Positions 18,784-28,371 of a stretch of 64,000 bases of DNA are shown in pieces. Made by a program: the position numbers and the translations under genes. The stretch's first letter is position 1, and every line of letters starts with the position of its first letter. The stretch is from Candidatus Binatota bacterium (GTDB lineage: Bacteria; Desulfobacterota; Binatia; UBA1149), in NCBI GenBank assembly GCA_012960245.1, contig DUBO01000025.1, positions 50,957 to 114,956 of the forward strand, in the 5' to 3' direction. Below the pieces are notes generated by a model. That model worked only from the letters and a program-made list of their open reading frames with translations, was not told where the DNA came from and did no database searches.

Positions 18784-18857
18784 TATCAGACAGCGACAGA
18801 TTAGTGTTTTATCAGTGAGTTCGGGTAGTTCCCCGGCGGTAAGGAGCGGAGGCGGAA

Positions 18858-21728
18858 ATGGAAAAGAAGTCGGGGATGGTGGTACAGGCCACTGAGATAC
18901 TGGAAACCGAGGCGCTGGAGGCTACAGGCGAGGCTACGACCGGGTTGTCTTTCAGCAGGCGGCTGTCGAGTGAGGGGGTTGATCCCTGGTCGACCGTAGA
19001 GTGGGAATACCGCGACGCGCTCATACAGGGCGAGGGCGGCAAGGCGGTTTTCGAGCAGAAGGGGGTGGAGTTTCCTGCCACCTGGTCACAACTGGCCACC
19101 AACGTGGTCACTTCCAAGTATTTTCGCGGCGCGCTCGGTACCGACGCCCGCGAGACCAGCGTCCGCCAGCTCTTAGGCCGGGTCGTCGAGACCATCACCG
19201 GCTGGGGCGAGCGCCAGGGCTACTTTGTCGATGACGAAAGTCGCGACATTTTTCGCGACGAGCTGACCCATATTCTCCTGGGCCAGCAGGCCTGCTTTAA
19301 CAGCCCGGTGTGGTTCAACGTCGGGGTGGAAGAGCATCCCCAGTGCTCGGCCTGTTTCATCCTGTCGGTCGACGACACCATGGACTCGATCCTGCAGTGG
19401 TACCGCGACGAAGGCATCATCTTCAAGGGAGGCTCGGGCTCGGGCGTCAACCTGTCGCGCCTGCGTTCTTCGAAAGAAACGCTGTCGGGCGGCGGCACGG
19501 CCTCGGGGCCGGTGTCTTTCATGAAGGCCGCCGACGCGTCGGCCGGCGTGATCAAGTCGGGAGGCAAGACCCGCCGCGCTGCCAAGATGGTGGTGCTCGA
19601 CGTCGACCATCCCGACATCAACGAGTTTGTCGACTGCAAGGCCGGCGAGGAAAAGAAGGCCTGGACGTTGATCGACGCTGGCTACGACGGCTCGATCGAC
19701 GGGGACGCTTACGCGTCGGTCTTTTTCCAGAACGCCAACAACTCGGTGCGCGTGAGCGACGAGTTCATGCAGGCGGTGGTCAACGACAAGGAGTGGAGAA
19801 CCCGCAACGTCAAGGACGGCGAAGTCTGCGAGACCATGCGCGCTCGCGAGCTGATGGGCCGCATCGCCGAGGCCACGCATTTCTGCGGCGACCCGGGCAT
19901 GCAGTTCGATACCACGATCAACGACTGGCACACCTGCCCCAACAGCGGCCGCATTAACGCGTCGAACCCCTGCAGCGAGTACATGCACCTGGACAACTCG
20001 GCCTGCAACCTGTCTTCGCTCAACCTGATGAAGTTCCAGTCCCCGGACGGCAAGTTTGATGTTGATGGTTTCCGCCACGCGGTAGACATCATGACGACTG
20101 CCCAGGACATCCTGGTCGACAATTCCAGCTACCCGACCGACCAAATTGGCGACAACGCCCGGGCCTATCGAGAGTTAGGCCTGGGCTATGCCAACCTGGG
20201 CGCCATGCTCATGTCGTTGGGGATGCCTTACGATTCGGACGAAGGCCGGGCGTCTGCAGCGGCTGTTACCTCGTTGATGTGCGGCGAGGCTTACCTGCAG
20301 TCGGCGCGGCTGGCCGAGGCCCGCGGACCTTACGCGGGTTACGCGCGCAACCGCGAGCCCCAGCTTCGCGTGCTGGGCAAACACCGCGCTGAGTCCCGCG
20401 AGCTGGATTCCAGCCGGGTGCCCCTGGACCTGCTGTCGGCCGCCCGTGATGTCTGGGAAGAAGCTGAAACCGTGGCCACGGAGCACGGCGTTCGCAACTC
20501 CCAGCTGACGGTGCTGGCGCCCACCGGGACCATCGCCTTCATGATGGATTGCGACACCACCGGGGTGGAGCCGGATCTCGCGCTGGTCAAGTACAAGAAG
20601 CTCGTGGGTGGTGGCACCCTGAAGTTCGTCAACAACACGGTCCCTTCGGCGCTCGTGCGGCTTGGCTACGAGAGTCGCGAGGTCCAGGACATCGTGGAGT
20701 ACATAGACGAGCACGACACCATTGAAGACGCTCCCCACCTCAAGGACGAGCACCTGGCGGTGTTTGACTGCGCTTTCAAGCCGCGCAACGGCGCGCGTAG
20801 CATAGAGCCGCTCGGTCACCTGCGCATGATGGGTGCCGTGCAGCCGTTTATTTCGGGCGCGATCTCGAAGACGATCAACATGCCCAACGAAGCCACCGTC
20901 GACGAAATCGAGGGGGCTTACATCGAGGCGTGGAAGCTCGGCTTGAAGGCTGTCGCCATTTACCGCGACGGTTGCAAGCGCATACAGCCGCTCAACACGA
21001 GCGGTACGGAAAACAGCTTGGCCACGGCGGGGAGTGGTGATTCAGCTGCTGCCGATTCAGCTGAAGGCGAGTCCTCCGTGGGTCGGCCCGTGCGCAGGCG
21101 CCTGCCGACCGACTGTTCTTCGTGCAGGCACAAGTTCGAGGTGGCCGGCCACGAGGGCTACATCCACGTGGGTTTCTACGACGACGGCACCCCTGGCGAG
21201 ATCTTCATCAAGATGGCCAAGGAGGGCAGTACGATCTCCGGCCTGATGGACACCCTTGCCACGCTGACCTCGCTGTCGTTGCAGTACGGCGTGCCGCTGA
21301 GCGCGCTGGTGTCCAAGTTCTCGCATGTGCGCTTCGAGCCCTCGGGCTTTACCAAGAACCCGGACATCCCGATAGCCAAGTCGCTGACCGACTACATATT
21401 CCGTTTCCTGGGCACGCGCTTCGGTCAGCCGGTGGTTCCGGCCGGTGTTGTAACCCCTGGCGGCGAATCAACTGCGGGCCGGGAGTCCGGGGATGTCTCG
21501 AAGAGTGTCTCCACCCCGGTACCGTTGAGAGTGGTTCCGGCGGCCAGGCCGACCGACACTTCGGCGGCTGGCGGTGGTCGGGAGGAAGGCCGCCGCGAGG
21601 AAACCAGCGTTGATTTCATCCTGCCGCAGTCCGACGCGCCGAGCTGCGCCGACTGCGGTGCGATCATGGTCCGCAACGGCGCTTGCTACAAGTGTCTTAA
21701 CTGCGGGGCGACCAGCGGCTGCTCGTGA
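18858..21728 (+). CDS. nrdJ: B12-dependent (class II) ribonucleotide reductase
   Basis: Adenosylcobalamin-dependent reduction of ribonucleotides. 956 residues. Active-site and structural segments: NSPVWFNVG and CSACFILSVDDTMDSI (first redox Cys), FKGGSGSGVNLS, and NPCSEYMHLDNSACNLSSLN (catalytic Cys and Glu). A TSCPD domain begins at CSSCRHKFEV and a C-terminal cysteine module at CADCGAIMVRNG to CLNCGA, typical of NrdJ. It has no nrdAB neighbours. Requirement for B12 fits the BtuFCD-like importer at 40.4-43.2 kb. Two NrdR-like boxes precede it. The start ATG at 18858 follows AAGGAGCGGAGG, a good Shine-Dalgarno. Confidence 0.97.
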   Translation: MEKKSGMVVQATEILETEALEATGEATTGLSFSRRLSSEGVDPWSTVEWEYRDALIQGEGGKAVFEQKGVEFPATWSQLATNVVTSKYFRGALGTDARETSVRQLLGRVVETITGWGERQGYFVDDESRDIFRDELTHILLGQQACFNSPVWFNVGVEEHPQCSACFILSVDDTMDSILQWYRDEGIIFKGGSGSGVNLSRLRSSKETLSGGGTASGPVSFMKAADASAGVIKSGGKTRRAAKMVVLDVDHPDINEFVDCKAGEEKKAWTLIDAGYDGSIDGDAYASVFFQNANNSVRVSDEFMQAVVNDKEWRTRNVKDGEVCETMRARELMGRIAEATHFCGDPGMQFDTTINDWHTCPNSGRINASNPCSEYMHLDNSACNLSSLNLMKFQSPDGKFDVDGFRHAVDIMTTAQDILVDNSSYPTDQIGDNARAYRELGLGYANLGAMLMSLGMPYDSDEGRASAAAVTSLMCGEAYLQSARLAEARGPYAGYARNREPQLRVLGKHRAESRELDSSRVPLDLLSAARDVWEEAETVATEHGVRNSQLTVLAPTGTIAFMMDCDTTGVEPDLALVKYKKLVGGGTLKFVNNTVPSALVRLGYESREVQDIVEYIDEHDTIEDAPHLKDEHLAVFDCAFKPRNGARSIEPLGHLRMMGAVQPFISGAISKTINMPNEATVDEIEGAYIEAWKLGLKAVAIYRDGCKRIQPLNTSGTENSLATAGSGDSAAADSAEGESSVGRPVRRRLPTDCSSCRHKFEVAGHEGYIHVGFYDDGTPGEIFIKMAKEGSTISGLMDTLATLTSLSLQYGVPLSALVSKFSHVRFEPSGFTKNPDIPIAKSLTDYIFRFLGTRFGQPVVPAGVVTPGGESTAGRESGDVSKSVSTPVPLRVVPAARPTDTSAAGGGREEGRREETSVDFILPQSDAPSCADCGAIMVRNGACYKCLNCGATSGCS

Positions 21729-21761
21729 GCGGCCGGGTCGCAGGCATCCGGAAGAAACTAT

Positions 21762-22070
21762 TCAGGGCGAGTGACTGAAGCGAAACAGGAACTCGTCGTC
21801 GGCCACGACACCGAGCTTCTGCCGGGCCACCGCTTCGAGCACCCTGGGGTCATTGCGCAGTCCTTGGAAATCCTGGTAGAGAGAGTCGTTGCGGGCAATG
21901 CGCAGGCTTGCCTCGGCCGACAGGCGTTCGAGCCTGTTGTTGAGATCGCCGGCCTGGCGAAGACCGTGGCGTCCGAAAACGAGGCTACCCACCTGCAGTA
22001 TGAAAACCCCGGCCAGCACCCAGACCATCAGAGCGAGCTTACGCGCGTCTCGTTGTTTTCGCCTGGCCAT
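21762..22070 (-). CDS. ftsB: FtsB/DivIC-like septum formation initiator
   Basis: 102 residues: basic cytoplasmic N-terminus (ARRKQRDARK), one membrane helix (about residues 12-31), then a coiled-coil LNNRLERLSAEASLRIAR and a C-terminal part DPRVLEAVARQKLGVVADDE resembling FtsB. It helps assemble the FtsQLB divisome complex. It is divergent from eno by 102 bp, whereas in many proteobacteria ftsB follows eno, so the neighbourhood is conserved but the orientation is not. Convergent with nrdJ (33 bp). Confidence 0.85.
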   Translation of the reverse strand: MARRKQRDARKLALMVWVLAGVFILQVGSLVFGRHGLRQAGDLNNRLERLSAEASLRIARNDSLYQDFQGLRNDPRVLEAVARQKLGVVADDEFLFRFSHSP

Positions 22071-22127
22071 TCCACTGTTGAGGATACCCCAGCAGTTAGC
22101 GCTACACTACAGGGCAAGTATGATTGA

Positions 22128-23459
<1,332 letters not shown>

Positions 23460-23478
23460 TCATGGAAGGGAGCGGAGT

Positions 23479-24141
23479 ATGCCACTGATAAACGAGTTGC
23501 TCGAATTCGTGATGACCGATGGCGCCAAGTTGTTGCTGGCGCTCGTGCTCGGCGGCGCCATGGGCATGGAGAGGGAGCTCACCGGCAAGCCCGCTGGACT
23601 ACGCACCAACCTGCTCATCGCCGTGGGCGCCGCGCTGCTGACGATCGTGTCGCGTCACGTCGCCGGCGAGTCGGGTGACCCCGGCCGTATCGCGGCGCAG
23701 GTGGTAACCGGCGTCGGCTTTATCGGTGCCGGGGCCATCATACAGGCGCGCGGTGCGGTGACCGGTTTGACTACGGCCGCCACCATATGGGCGGTCGCCG
23801 GCGTGGGCATTGCTGCCGGTAGCGGGGCCTGGGAAGCCGCCGTGGCCTCGACGGTGATAATAATTTCCTGCCTCGTGTCGTTGCGCGGCTTGGAGTCACG
23901 CGTGCGTGGGCGTCGTAGTCTCGTGCGTTACAATGTCACGATGCTAAGCGGTGCTGATTCTGTGCCGGTCATTGACGCTGTGCATTCTAACCCTTCGATA
24001 GACGCAGAATCGCTTACAGTACGCGTAGATGGGCCGCAGCGAAGCGTAGAAATCACCTGCGTGGGCAGTAAAAAAGCGCAGCAGGAATTGTTTCGCGAGT
24101 TTTGTGCGCTCGATGGAGTGCAGCAAGTGCAGAGCGACTGA
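23479..24141 (+). CDS. MgtC/SapB family membrane protein
   Basis: 220 residues. Family signature GGAMGMERELTGKPAGLRTN at the N-terminus, with several membrane helices (VGAALLTIVS, VTGVGFIGAGAII and TTAATIWAVAGVGIAAG) and a soluble C-terminal ACT-like domain from about residue 145. Members are linked to magnesium-limited growth and modulation of ATP synthase in pathogens; function in free-living bacteria is unclear. Follows eno by 19 bp, so probably co-transcribed. A GGAG precedes ATG 23479. Confidence 0.88.
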   Translation: MPLINELLEFVMTDGAKLLLALVLGGAMGMERELTGKPAGLRTNLLIAVGAALLTIVSRHVAGESGDPGRIAAQVVTGVGFIGAGAIIQARGAVTGLTTAATIWAVAGVGIAAGSGAWEAAVASTVIIISCLVSLRGLESRVRGRRSLVRYNVTMLSGADSVPVIDAVHSNPSIDAESLTVRVDGPQRSVEITCVGSKKAQQELFREFCALDGVQQVQSD

Positions 24142-24186
24142 CGGTGGGAGCTATTTCTGGCCCTGTTCGTTTATCGTTCTGAACTA

Positions 24187-24216
24187 TTGACTCCGACCAT
24201 CGGTGAAAACTATAAT
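24187..24216 (+). promoter_or_regulatory. Strong sigma-70-type promoter before the Lys-rich protein gene
   Basis: TTGACT (24187-24192), an 18-bp spacer and a perfect TATAAT (24211-24216). It is among the best consensus promoters in the window and sits about 90 bp upstream of the ATG, leaving a short 5' leader with an AGGAGG-type Shine-Dalgarno. Confidence 0.75.
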
Positions 24217-24304
24217 TTTAGGTAACAGTACAATGGAAAGAAAAAAGAGAGTCGTGTGAAGTTTCGTCGGACGGTGCCGGTAGAGGAGTGAAGGAGGATA
24301 CACA

Positions 24305-24625
24305 ATGGCAGTACGAAAAAAGAAAGCTACTAAGAAGAAGGCAACCAGGAAGAAGGCCGCCAAGAAAAAGGTAACCAGGAAGAAGGCTACCAAGAAGAAG
24401 GCGACCAGGAAAAAGGCAACCAAGAAAAAAGCTACTAAGAAGAAGGCCAAGAAAAAGGCCAAGAAAAAAGTAGCCAAGAAGAAAGGCAAGAAGAAGGTAG
24501 CCAAGAAAAAGGCTACCAAGAAGAAGGCCAAGAAAAAGGTAGCCAAGAAGAAAGGCAAGAAGAAAGCCAAGAAGAAGGCTACCAAGAAAAAGGCCACCAA
24601 GAAGAAAGCCAGGAAACGAAGATAA
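24305..24625 (+). CDS. Lys/Ala-rich histone H1-like nucleoid protein
   Basis: 106 residues, about 61 Lys and 7 Arg, with Ala, Thr, Val and Gly making up the rest; no acidic and no aromatic residues. It is built of short repeats of the types KKKAT, RKKAT, VAKKKG and AKKK, like the C-terminal tail of eukaryotic histone H1 and bacterial H1-like (HctB, AlgP-tail) proteins. Such tails bind and compact DNA non-specifically. A near-perfect promoter, a GGAGG Shine-Dalgarno and a structured 3' UTR ending in a terminator suggest high expression. The repeat DNA makes the reverse strand look like a hydrophobic ORF, which is an artefact. Confidence 0.88.
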   Translation: MAVRKKKATKKKATRKKAAKKKVTRKKATKKKATRKKATKKKATKKKAKKKAKKKVAKKKGKKKVAKKKATKKKAKKKVAKKKGKKKAKKKATKKKATKKKARKRR

Positions 24626-24636
24626 CCAAACCGATT

Positions 24637-24678
24637 GAGCCTGCCCGGTCGTTGCTTCGGTGACTTCCGGGCAGGCTC
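24637..24678 (+). other. Perfect 12-bp hairpin in the 3' UTR of the Lys-rich gene
   Basis: GAGCCTGCCCGG (24637-24648) and CCGGGCAGGCTC (24667-24678) are perfectly complementary, loop 18 bases. No T-run follows. A second small hairpin GAACCC/GGGTTC is at 24697-24712 and the terminator at 24718-24747. It may be an RNA stability element or part of a processed 3' RNA. Confidence 0.6.
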
Positions 24679-24717
24679 TACCCGACGACGAAACAAGAAC
24701 CCTTAGGGGTTCAAGGG

Positions 24718-24747
24718 GCCTCCCGGCAAGTGTCGGGGGGCTTTTTT
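24718..24747 (+). terminator. Rho-independent terminator
   Basis: GCCTCCCGG pairs with the right-hand TCGGGGGGC (two G-T pairs) around a six-base loop, followed by TTTTTT at 24742-24747. It ends the Lys-rich protein transcript. Confidence 0.8.
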
Positions 24748-24828
24748 CGTTTGGGGTTTTGTGCGCCGCAGGTGAGCGCATAGGCGTTTCCTTCCTTCGT
24801 CGGTAGGGGGGGGAGATAACCGTTCCGG

Positions 24829-24857
24829 TTGACTCAGGTTCACTCTACGCTTAATAC
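24829..24857 (+). promoter_or_regulatory. Possible promoter for the SCP2 gene
   Basis: TTGACT (24829-24834), 17-bp spacer and TAATAC (24852-24857), a weak -10. It lies about 55 bp before the SCP2 gene ATG and after the terminator at 24747. Confidence 0.45.
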
Positions 24858-24910
24858 GCCATCGACAGCGTGGCCTTGCTCAAGAGCGCGGCGAGGGGCG
24901 GAAGTTAAGC

Positions 24911-25252
24911 ATGGTAAGGGCCGACAACATTCAGAAGGTATTCGAAGAGATGCCCAAGCGCTTCAACTCGGCGGCCGCCGCTGGGTTGACGGCTGTCTAC
25001 CAGTACGAGCTTTCCGGCGACGGTGGCGGCACCTGGCACGTGGTGATCACTGACGGTGTCATCGAGGGAGACCTGGCCCAGGCCGGGACCCATACAAAGC
25101 CCAACATTTCGATAACGATGTCGGTCGCCGATTTTCTCGACATGATCAACGGCGAACTCAACCCCCAGATGGCCTTCATGGGTGGCAAGCTCAAGATCAA
25201 GGGTGACATGAGCCTCGCCATGAAGATGCAGCAGATCTTTCCAACCGGCTGA
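24911..25252 (+). CDS. SCP2 sterol/lipid-binding domain protein
   Basis: 113 residues, the size of a stand-alone SCP2 domain. The beta strand pattern AVYQYELSGDGGGTWHVVI and the helix SVADFLDMINGELNPQMAFMGGKLKIKG, with the typical KIKGDMSLAMKM, match SCP2 proteins that bind lipids or acyl-CoAs. It lacks a signal peptide, so it is probably cytosolic. It is convergent with cysH (38 bp). No lipid metabolism genes adjoin it. Confidence 0.9.
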   Translation: MVRADNIQKVFEEMPKRFNSAAAAGLTAVYQYELSGDGGGTWHVVITDGVIEGDLAQAGTHTKPNISITMSVADFLDMINGELNPQMAFMGGKLKIKGDMSLAMKMQQIFPTG

Positions 25253-25289
25253 ACGCGCCGCCGGGTGGGGCGCTCAGCGCCACTGCCGT

Positions 25290-26057
25290 TCAGGAATCTT
25301 CGCTCGAAGCAGAATCGTTCGTTGCCAACTCGGCAACTTCGGGGCTGTTCGGGCCGCCCGCGTCCATCACGGTGTGTATACCGCACTCGCGCTTGTTACT
25401 GCCCGCCCAGCGTCCCGATCTCGCTTCGCCGAGCGAGGTGCAGGGCGCGCAGCCTATGGAGGCGTAGCCCCTTTCAAATAACGGGTGTTCGGGCAGTCGG
25501 TGGCAGTTGAGGTACTTGTAGGTGTCCTTTGACGTCCAGCGGGCCAGCGGGTTTATCTTGACCACGCTTCCGGCCAGCTCAACGTGCCCCATAGCGGCCC
25601 GTTCTTCGGTCTGGTTACGCCGCCGGCCGTTGATCCAGGCCGAGGTTCCTGCCAGCGCTTTTCTCAGCGGCTCGACCTTGTTGATCTGGCAGCACAGGTC
25701 CGGGTCTCTATCGTAGAGATTGTCGCTGTGCTTGGCCCGGAACTCGTCGGCGCTCATCTCGGCTTCGAGTTGTCTCAGGTTGAGGCCCAGCAGTTTCACG
25801 ATATTGTCGCGGTACTTCAGCGTTTCGGCAAAGTGAAAACGGGTTTCGATGAAGACCACCGGGATGTCGGGCTTTATGGTACGCAGCATGTGCGCAAGTA
25901 CCACGCCGTCGTGCTGGAAAGAGCAGGTGAGGATGATGTCCTCGGGGAACTCGGTCACCGCCCAGCCCAGTATCTGCTCCGGCGACGCGCTTTCAAACTG
26001 GTCGTTAAGCTCGGCCAGCCTTGACGGGGATATCGGAGCTTCTGGACTGGCAGCCAT
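25290..26057 (-). CDS. cysH: Assimilatory adenylyl-sulfate (APS/PAPS) reductase
   Basis: Reduces (P)APS to sulfite. 255 residues. The nucleotide-binding PP-loop-like segment is TCSFQHDGVVLAHML. The CC pair in DLCCQINKVEPL (around residue 122) together with CAPC in GCAPCTSLGEARSGRW (around 204) form the 4Fe-4S motif that distinguishes APS-type from PAPS-type enzymes, and RECGIH near the C-terminus holds the catalytic cysteine. Divergent from anmK across only 38 bp with an AT-rich overlapping promoter-like region. No other cys genes adjoin it. Confidence 0.94.
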   Translation of the reverse strand: MAASPEAPISPSRLAELNDQFESASPEQILGWAVTEFPEDIILTCSFQHDGVVLAHMLRTIKPDIPVVFIETRFHFAETLKYRDNIVKLLGLNLRQLEAEMSADEFRAKHSDNLYDRDPDLCCQINKVEPLRKALAGTSAWINGRRRNQTEERAAMGHVELAGSVVKINPLARWTSKDTYKYLNCHRLPEHPLFERGYASIGCAPCTSLGEARSGRWAGSNKRECGIHTVMDAGGPNSPEVAELATNDSASSEDS

Positions 26058-26071
26058 CTACTTAAAATGAC

Positions 26072-26079
26072 AGTATAAT
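26072..26079. promoter_or_regulatory. AT-rich overlapping -10 elements between cysH and anmK
   Basis: TATAAT (26074-26079) on the plus strand and TATACT (RC of 26072-26077) on the minus strand overlap in the short divergent interval. They suggest two short 5' leaders; the -35 boxes are not clear. Confidence 0.35.
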
Positions 26080-26095
26080 CGGAGTGTCGCAAGCA

Positions 26096-27289
26096 ATGGT
26101 TAAAGCGCGGCCACTGGTCGTGGTCGGTTTGATGTCGGGCACATCCCTTGACGGGGTGGACGCAGCGCTGGTCAGGATAGTGCGCAGCGCCGGTGGCCGG
26201 GTGGCTATAAAACCGCTCGCCTCACTCGTGAGGTCCTGGCCGCGGGGCTTGAGGCAGCGACTGGTGGATGCTTGCGAGGGACAGGCTGTGAGCGTAGCCG
26301 AACACGCGGCGGTTTCACTTGACCTCGCGAGGGTCTTTGCCTCGGCGGTGGAAGACGTGCTGTGCGCTGCTCGAAGATCCACACCGCCCGACCTCGTGGC
26401 CAGCCATGGCCACACGTTGTGTCACCTGCCGGCGCGCAACACAGTTACAGTGCAGGCAGGGGACGGCGCGCTGCTGGCCGAACTCACGGGCACGACTGTC
26501 GCCAGCGATTTTCGCGTGGCTGATACGGCCGCCGGTGGACAGGGTGCGCCGCTGGTCCCCTTCGTTCACCACGAGTTGTTTTCCCATCCCCGGCACGACC
26601 GCGTCGTACAGAACCTGGGCGGCATAGGCAACGCGACGCTGCTTCCCGCCGGACGCGATGCAGCTGCCGTGGGCGGTAGCGACACCGGTCCTGGCAACAT
26701 GCTCATCGACGGCTGCGTTGAACTGCTCAGCTCGGGGCGTCGCCGCATGGACAAGGGGGGGCGCATGGCTGCCCGCGGTACGGTTAGCCGGGAGCTGGTG
26801 GCGCAGGTAATGCGGGCGCCTTTCTTTCGAAGGAAACTACCGGCCTCCACCGGCAGGGAAGAGTTCGGGCGGCACCTTGCGGCCGGACTGGTGGAGTCGG
26901 GCCGCAAGCGTGGCCTCGCCGCCGATGACATCGTGGCCAGCGCGACCATGGCCACGGCGGTAGCCATGCGGCGAAGCCTGTCGCGCATGGGCATGCCCGA
27001 TCCTCGCGAACTGTTGCTCTGCGGCGGCGGCGTACTGAATCCCACGCTGGTGGCGATGGTAGCCGAGGCCTTTCCTTCTTCGCAGGTGAAGTCGGTAGCA
27101 GGGTGTGGCGCAGACCCCCTCATGCTCGAGGCCCAGGCTTTTGCACTGCTCGGCTTCTGCCTGGTCGAAGGTCGAGCGGCGGGCCTGCCGGCCGTCACCG
27201 GTGCCGCCGGCGCGAGGGTACTGGGCAGGATAAGCCCGGGAGCCAACTACAGGGGCACGGTGTTGGCGCCGGGCAGGCGGAAGCGTTGA
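26096..27289 (+). CDS. anmK: Anhydro-N-acetylmuramic acid kinase
   Basis: Phosphorylates and hydrolyses anhydroMurNAc from turned-over murein to MurNAc-6-phosphate. About 397 residues from ATG 26096 (a GTG 12 bp upstream is an alternative). Hallmarks are GLMSGTSLDGVDAAL at the N-terminus (phosphate loop), ADTAAGGQGAPLVPF, DTGPGNMLIDG and the C-terminal LLCGGGVLNPTL. It is the first gene of an anmK-amgK-murU-patatin operon; its stop overlaps the next start (TTGA). It is odd that both kinases of alternative MurNAc routes occur together. Confidence 0.95.
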   Translation: MVKARPLVVVGLMSGTSLDGVDAALVRIVRSAGGRVAIKPLASLVRSWPRGLRQRLVDACEGQAVSVAEHAAVSLDLARVFASAVEDVLCAARRSTPPDLVASHGHTLCHLPARNTVTVQAGDGALLAELTGTTVASDFRVADTAAGGQGAPLVPFVHHELFSHPRHDRVVQNLGGIGNATLLPAGRDAAAVGGSDTGPGNMLIDGCVELLSSGRRRMDKGGRMAARGTVSRELVAQVMRAPFFRRKLPASTGREEFGRHLAAGLVESGRKRGLAADDIVASATMATAVAMRRSLSRMGMPDPRELLLCGGGVLNPTLVAMVAEAFPSSQVKSVAGCGADPLMLEAQAFALLGFCLVEGRAAGLPAVTGAAGARVLGRISPGANYRGTVLAPGRRKR

Positions 27290-28371
27290 GCGATCCACGC
27301 ATAGAGACGTGGCTCGACGCCACCATCGCCGACCTGTGGCCCGGTGCCCGGTGCGAGTCCCTGGCCGAGGTCGCTGGTGACGCCTCTTCGCGTGTCTACG
27401 CCAGGGTCTCACTGTCGGGTAGCCAACAAGGGGGAGACAGCTGCCCCGCGTCGGTGGTGCTGATGATCCTGCAGGACGCGGGCGTGGCCATGTCATCTGA
27501 CGAGCTGGGAGTTTTTGCCGAGGGCGGTCCCGACGAGCTGCCTTTTGTCAACGTGCTGCGATTCATGGCCCGCTCTTGTCCCGCGGTTCCGCGGCTCTAC
27601 GCGGTTTCGGATGCCCGTGACCTGCTGCTGCTCGAAGACCTGGGCGACACTCCCCTGTGGGACGCTGCGGGTCTGGACGGCGCCGACCCGGTGGCGTTGT
27701 TCACCGCTGCGCTGGAGCTGCTCGCGGCCCTGCAACACGACTGCATCGACGACGGCAGTGGCTGCTACGCTTTCGGCCAGGCCTTTGACCACGAACTGTT
27801 CGCCTGGGAAGTGGAGCACTTTCTCGAGTTCGGGCTGTTGCCTGCTGCGGCGAGCGGCATCGATGAGTGCCGGGCCGAGCTGGGCCTTGTCGTGGACAGG
27901 CTGGCGGCCCTGCCTCGCGTGTTCTGTCATCGCGACTACCACGCTTGGAACCTGATGGTGCAGGGCGGCGGTAACGACGACCTGCGCATTCGCCTGATCG
28001 ACTTCCAGGACGCGCTCATGGCGCCTTCGCTCTACGACGTGGCCTCGCTGTTGACCGACCGCGTGACGCCCACCCTGCTGCAGCCCGACATGGAGAGCGA
28101 GCTTCTCGCTCGCTGGCACTCGCTGGCAGATTCTGCGGCCGGCTTGTCCTTTGACCAGGTGGTTGAGCAGTACGAGTGGCTGGCCTTGCAGCGAGTGCTC
28201 AAGGTGGTCGGCAGGTTCAACTACCTGGCCACGGTGAAGGGCAAGCCGGCCTACGCCCGGATGCTGCCCGGCGTAGTGGTTACCGCGCGGCGCTTTGCTG
28301 CGCGAGTCGAAGGCCTGCCGGTGACCCGCCGGTTGCTGGACGAACAGGTGCGTGAAAAGGTGCCCACGTGA
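27286..28371 (+). CDS. amgK: N-acetylmuramate 1-kinase, AmgK-like
   Basis: APH-fold sugar anomeric kinase that phosphorylates MurNAc (and GlcNAc) at C1 for direct recycling to UDP-MurNAc. 361 residues from TTG 27286, which overlaps the anmK stop; the open frame upstream is not homologous. Signature segments LLLLEDLGDTPLWDA, the catalytic loop VFCHRDYHAWNLM and the metal site LIDFQDALMAPSLYDVASLL. It sits directly before murU with a 4-bp overlap. Pseudomonas-type bypass enzymes usually come with MupP; none is seen here. Confidence 0.9.
   Translation: MSDPRIETWLDATIADLWPGARCESLAEVAGDASSRVYARVSLSGSQQGGDSCPASVVLMILQDAGVAMSSDELGVFAEGGPDELPFVNVLRFMARSCPAVPRLYAVSDARDLLLLEDLGDTPLWDAAGLDGADPVALFTAALELLAALQHDCIDDGSGCYAFGQAFDHELFAWEVEHFLEFGLLPAAASGIDECRAELGLVVDRLAALPRVFCHRDYHAWNLMVQGGGNDDLRIRLIDFQDALMAPSLYDVASLLTDRVTPTLLQPDMESELLARWHSLADSAAGLSFDQVVEQYEWLALQRVLKVVGRFNYLATVKGKPAYARMLPGVVVTARRFAARVEGLPVTRRLLDEQVREKVPT

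Noticed and set aside
18656..18857. Cobalamin riboswitch before nrdJ
   Set aside because: No B12-box; the visible elements are the two NrdR-like palindromes.
24184..24781. Minus-strand hydrophobic open frames opposite the Lys-rich gene
   Set aside because: They are simply the reverse of AAG-rich codons, which read as Phe/Leu-rich. No SD, start context or family similarity supports them.
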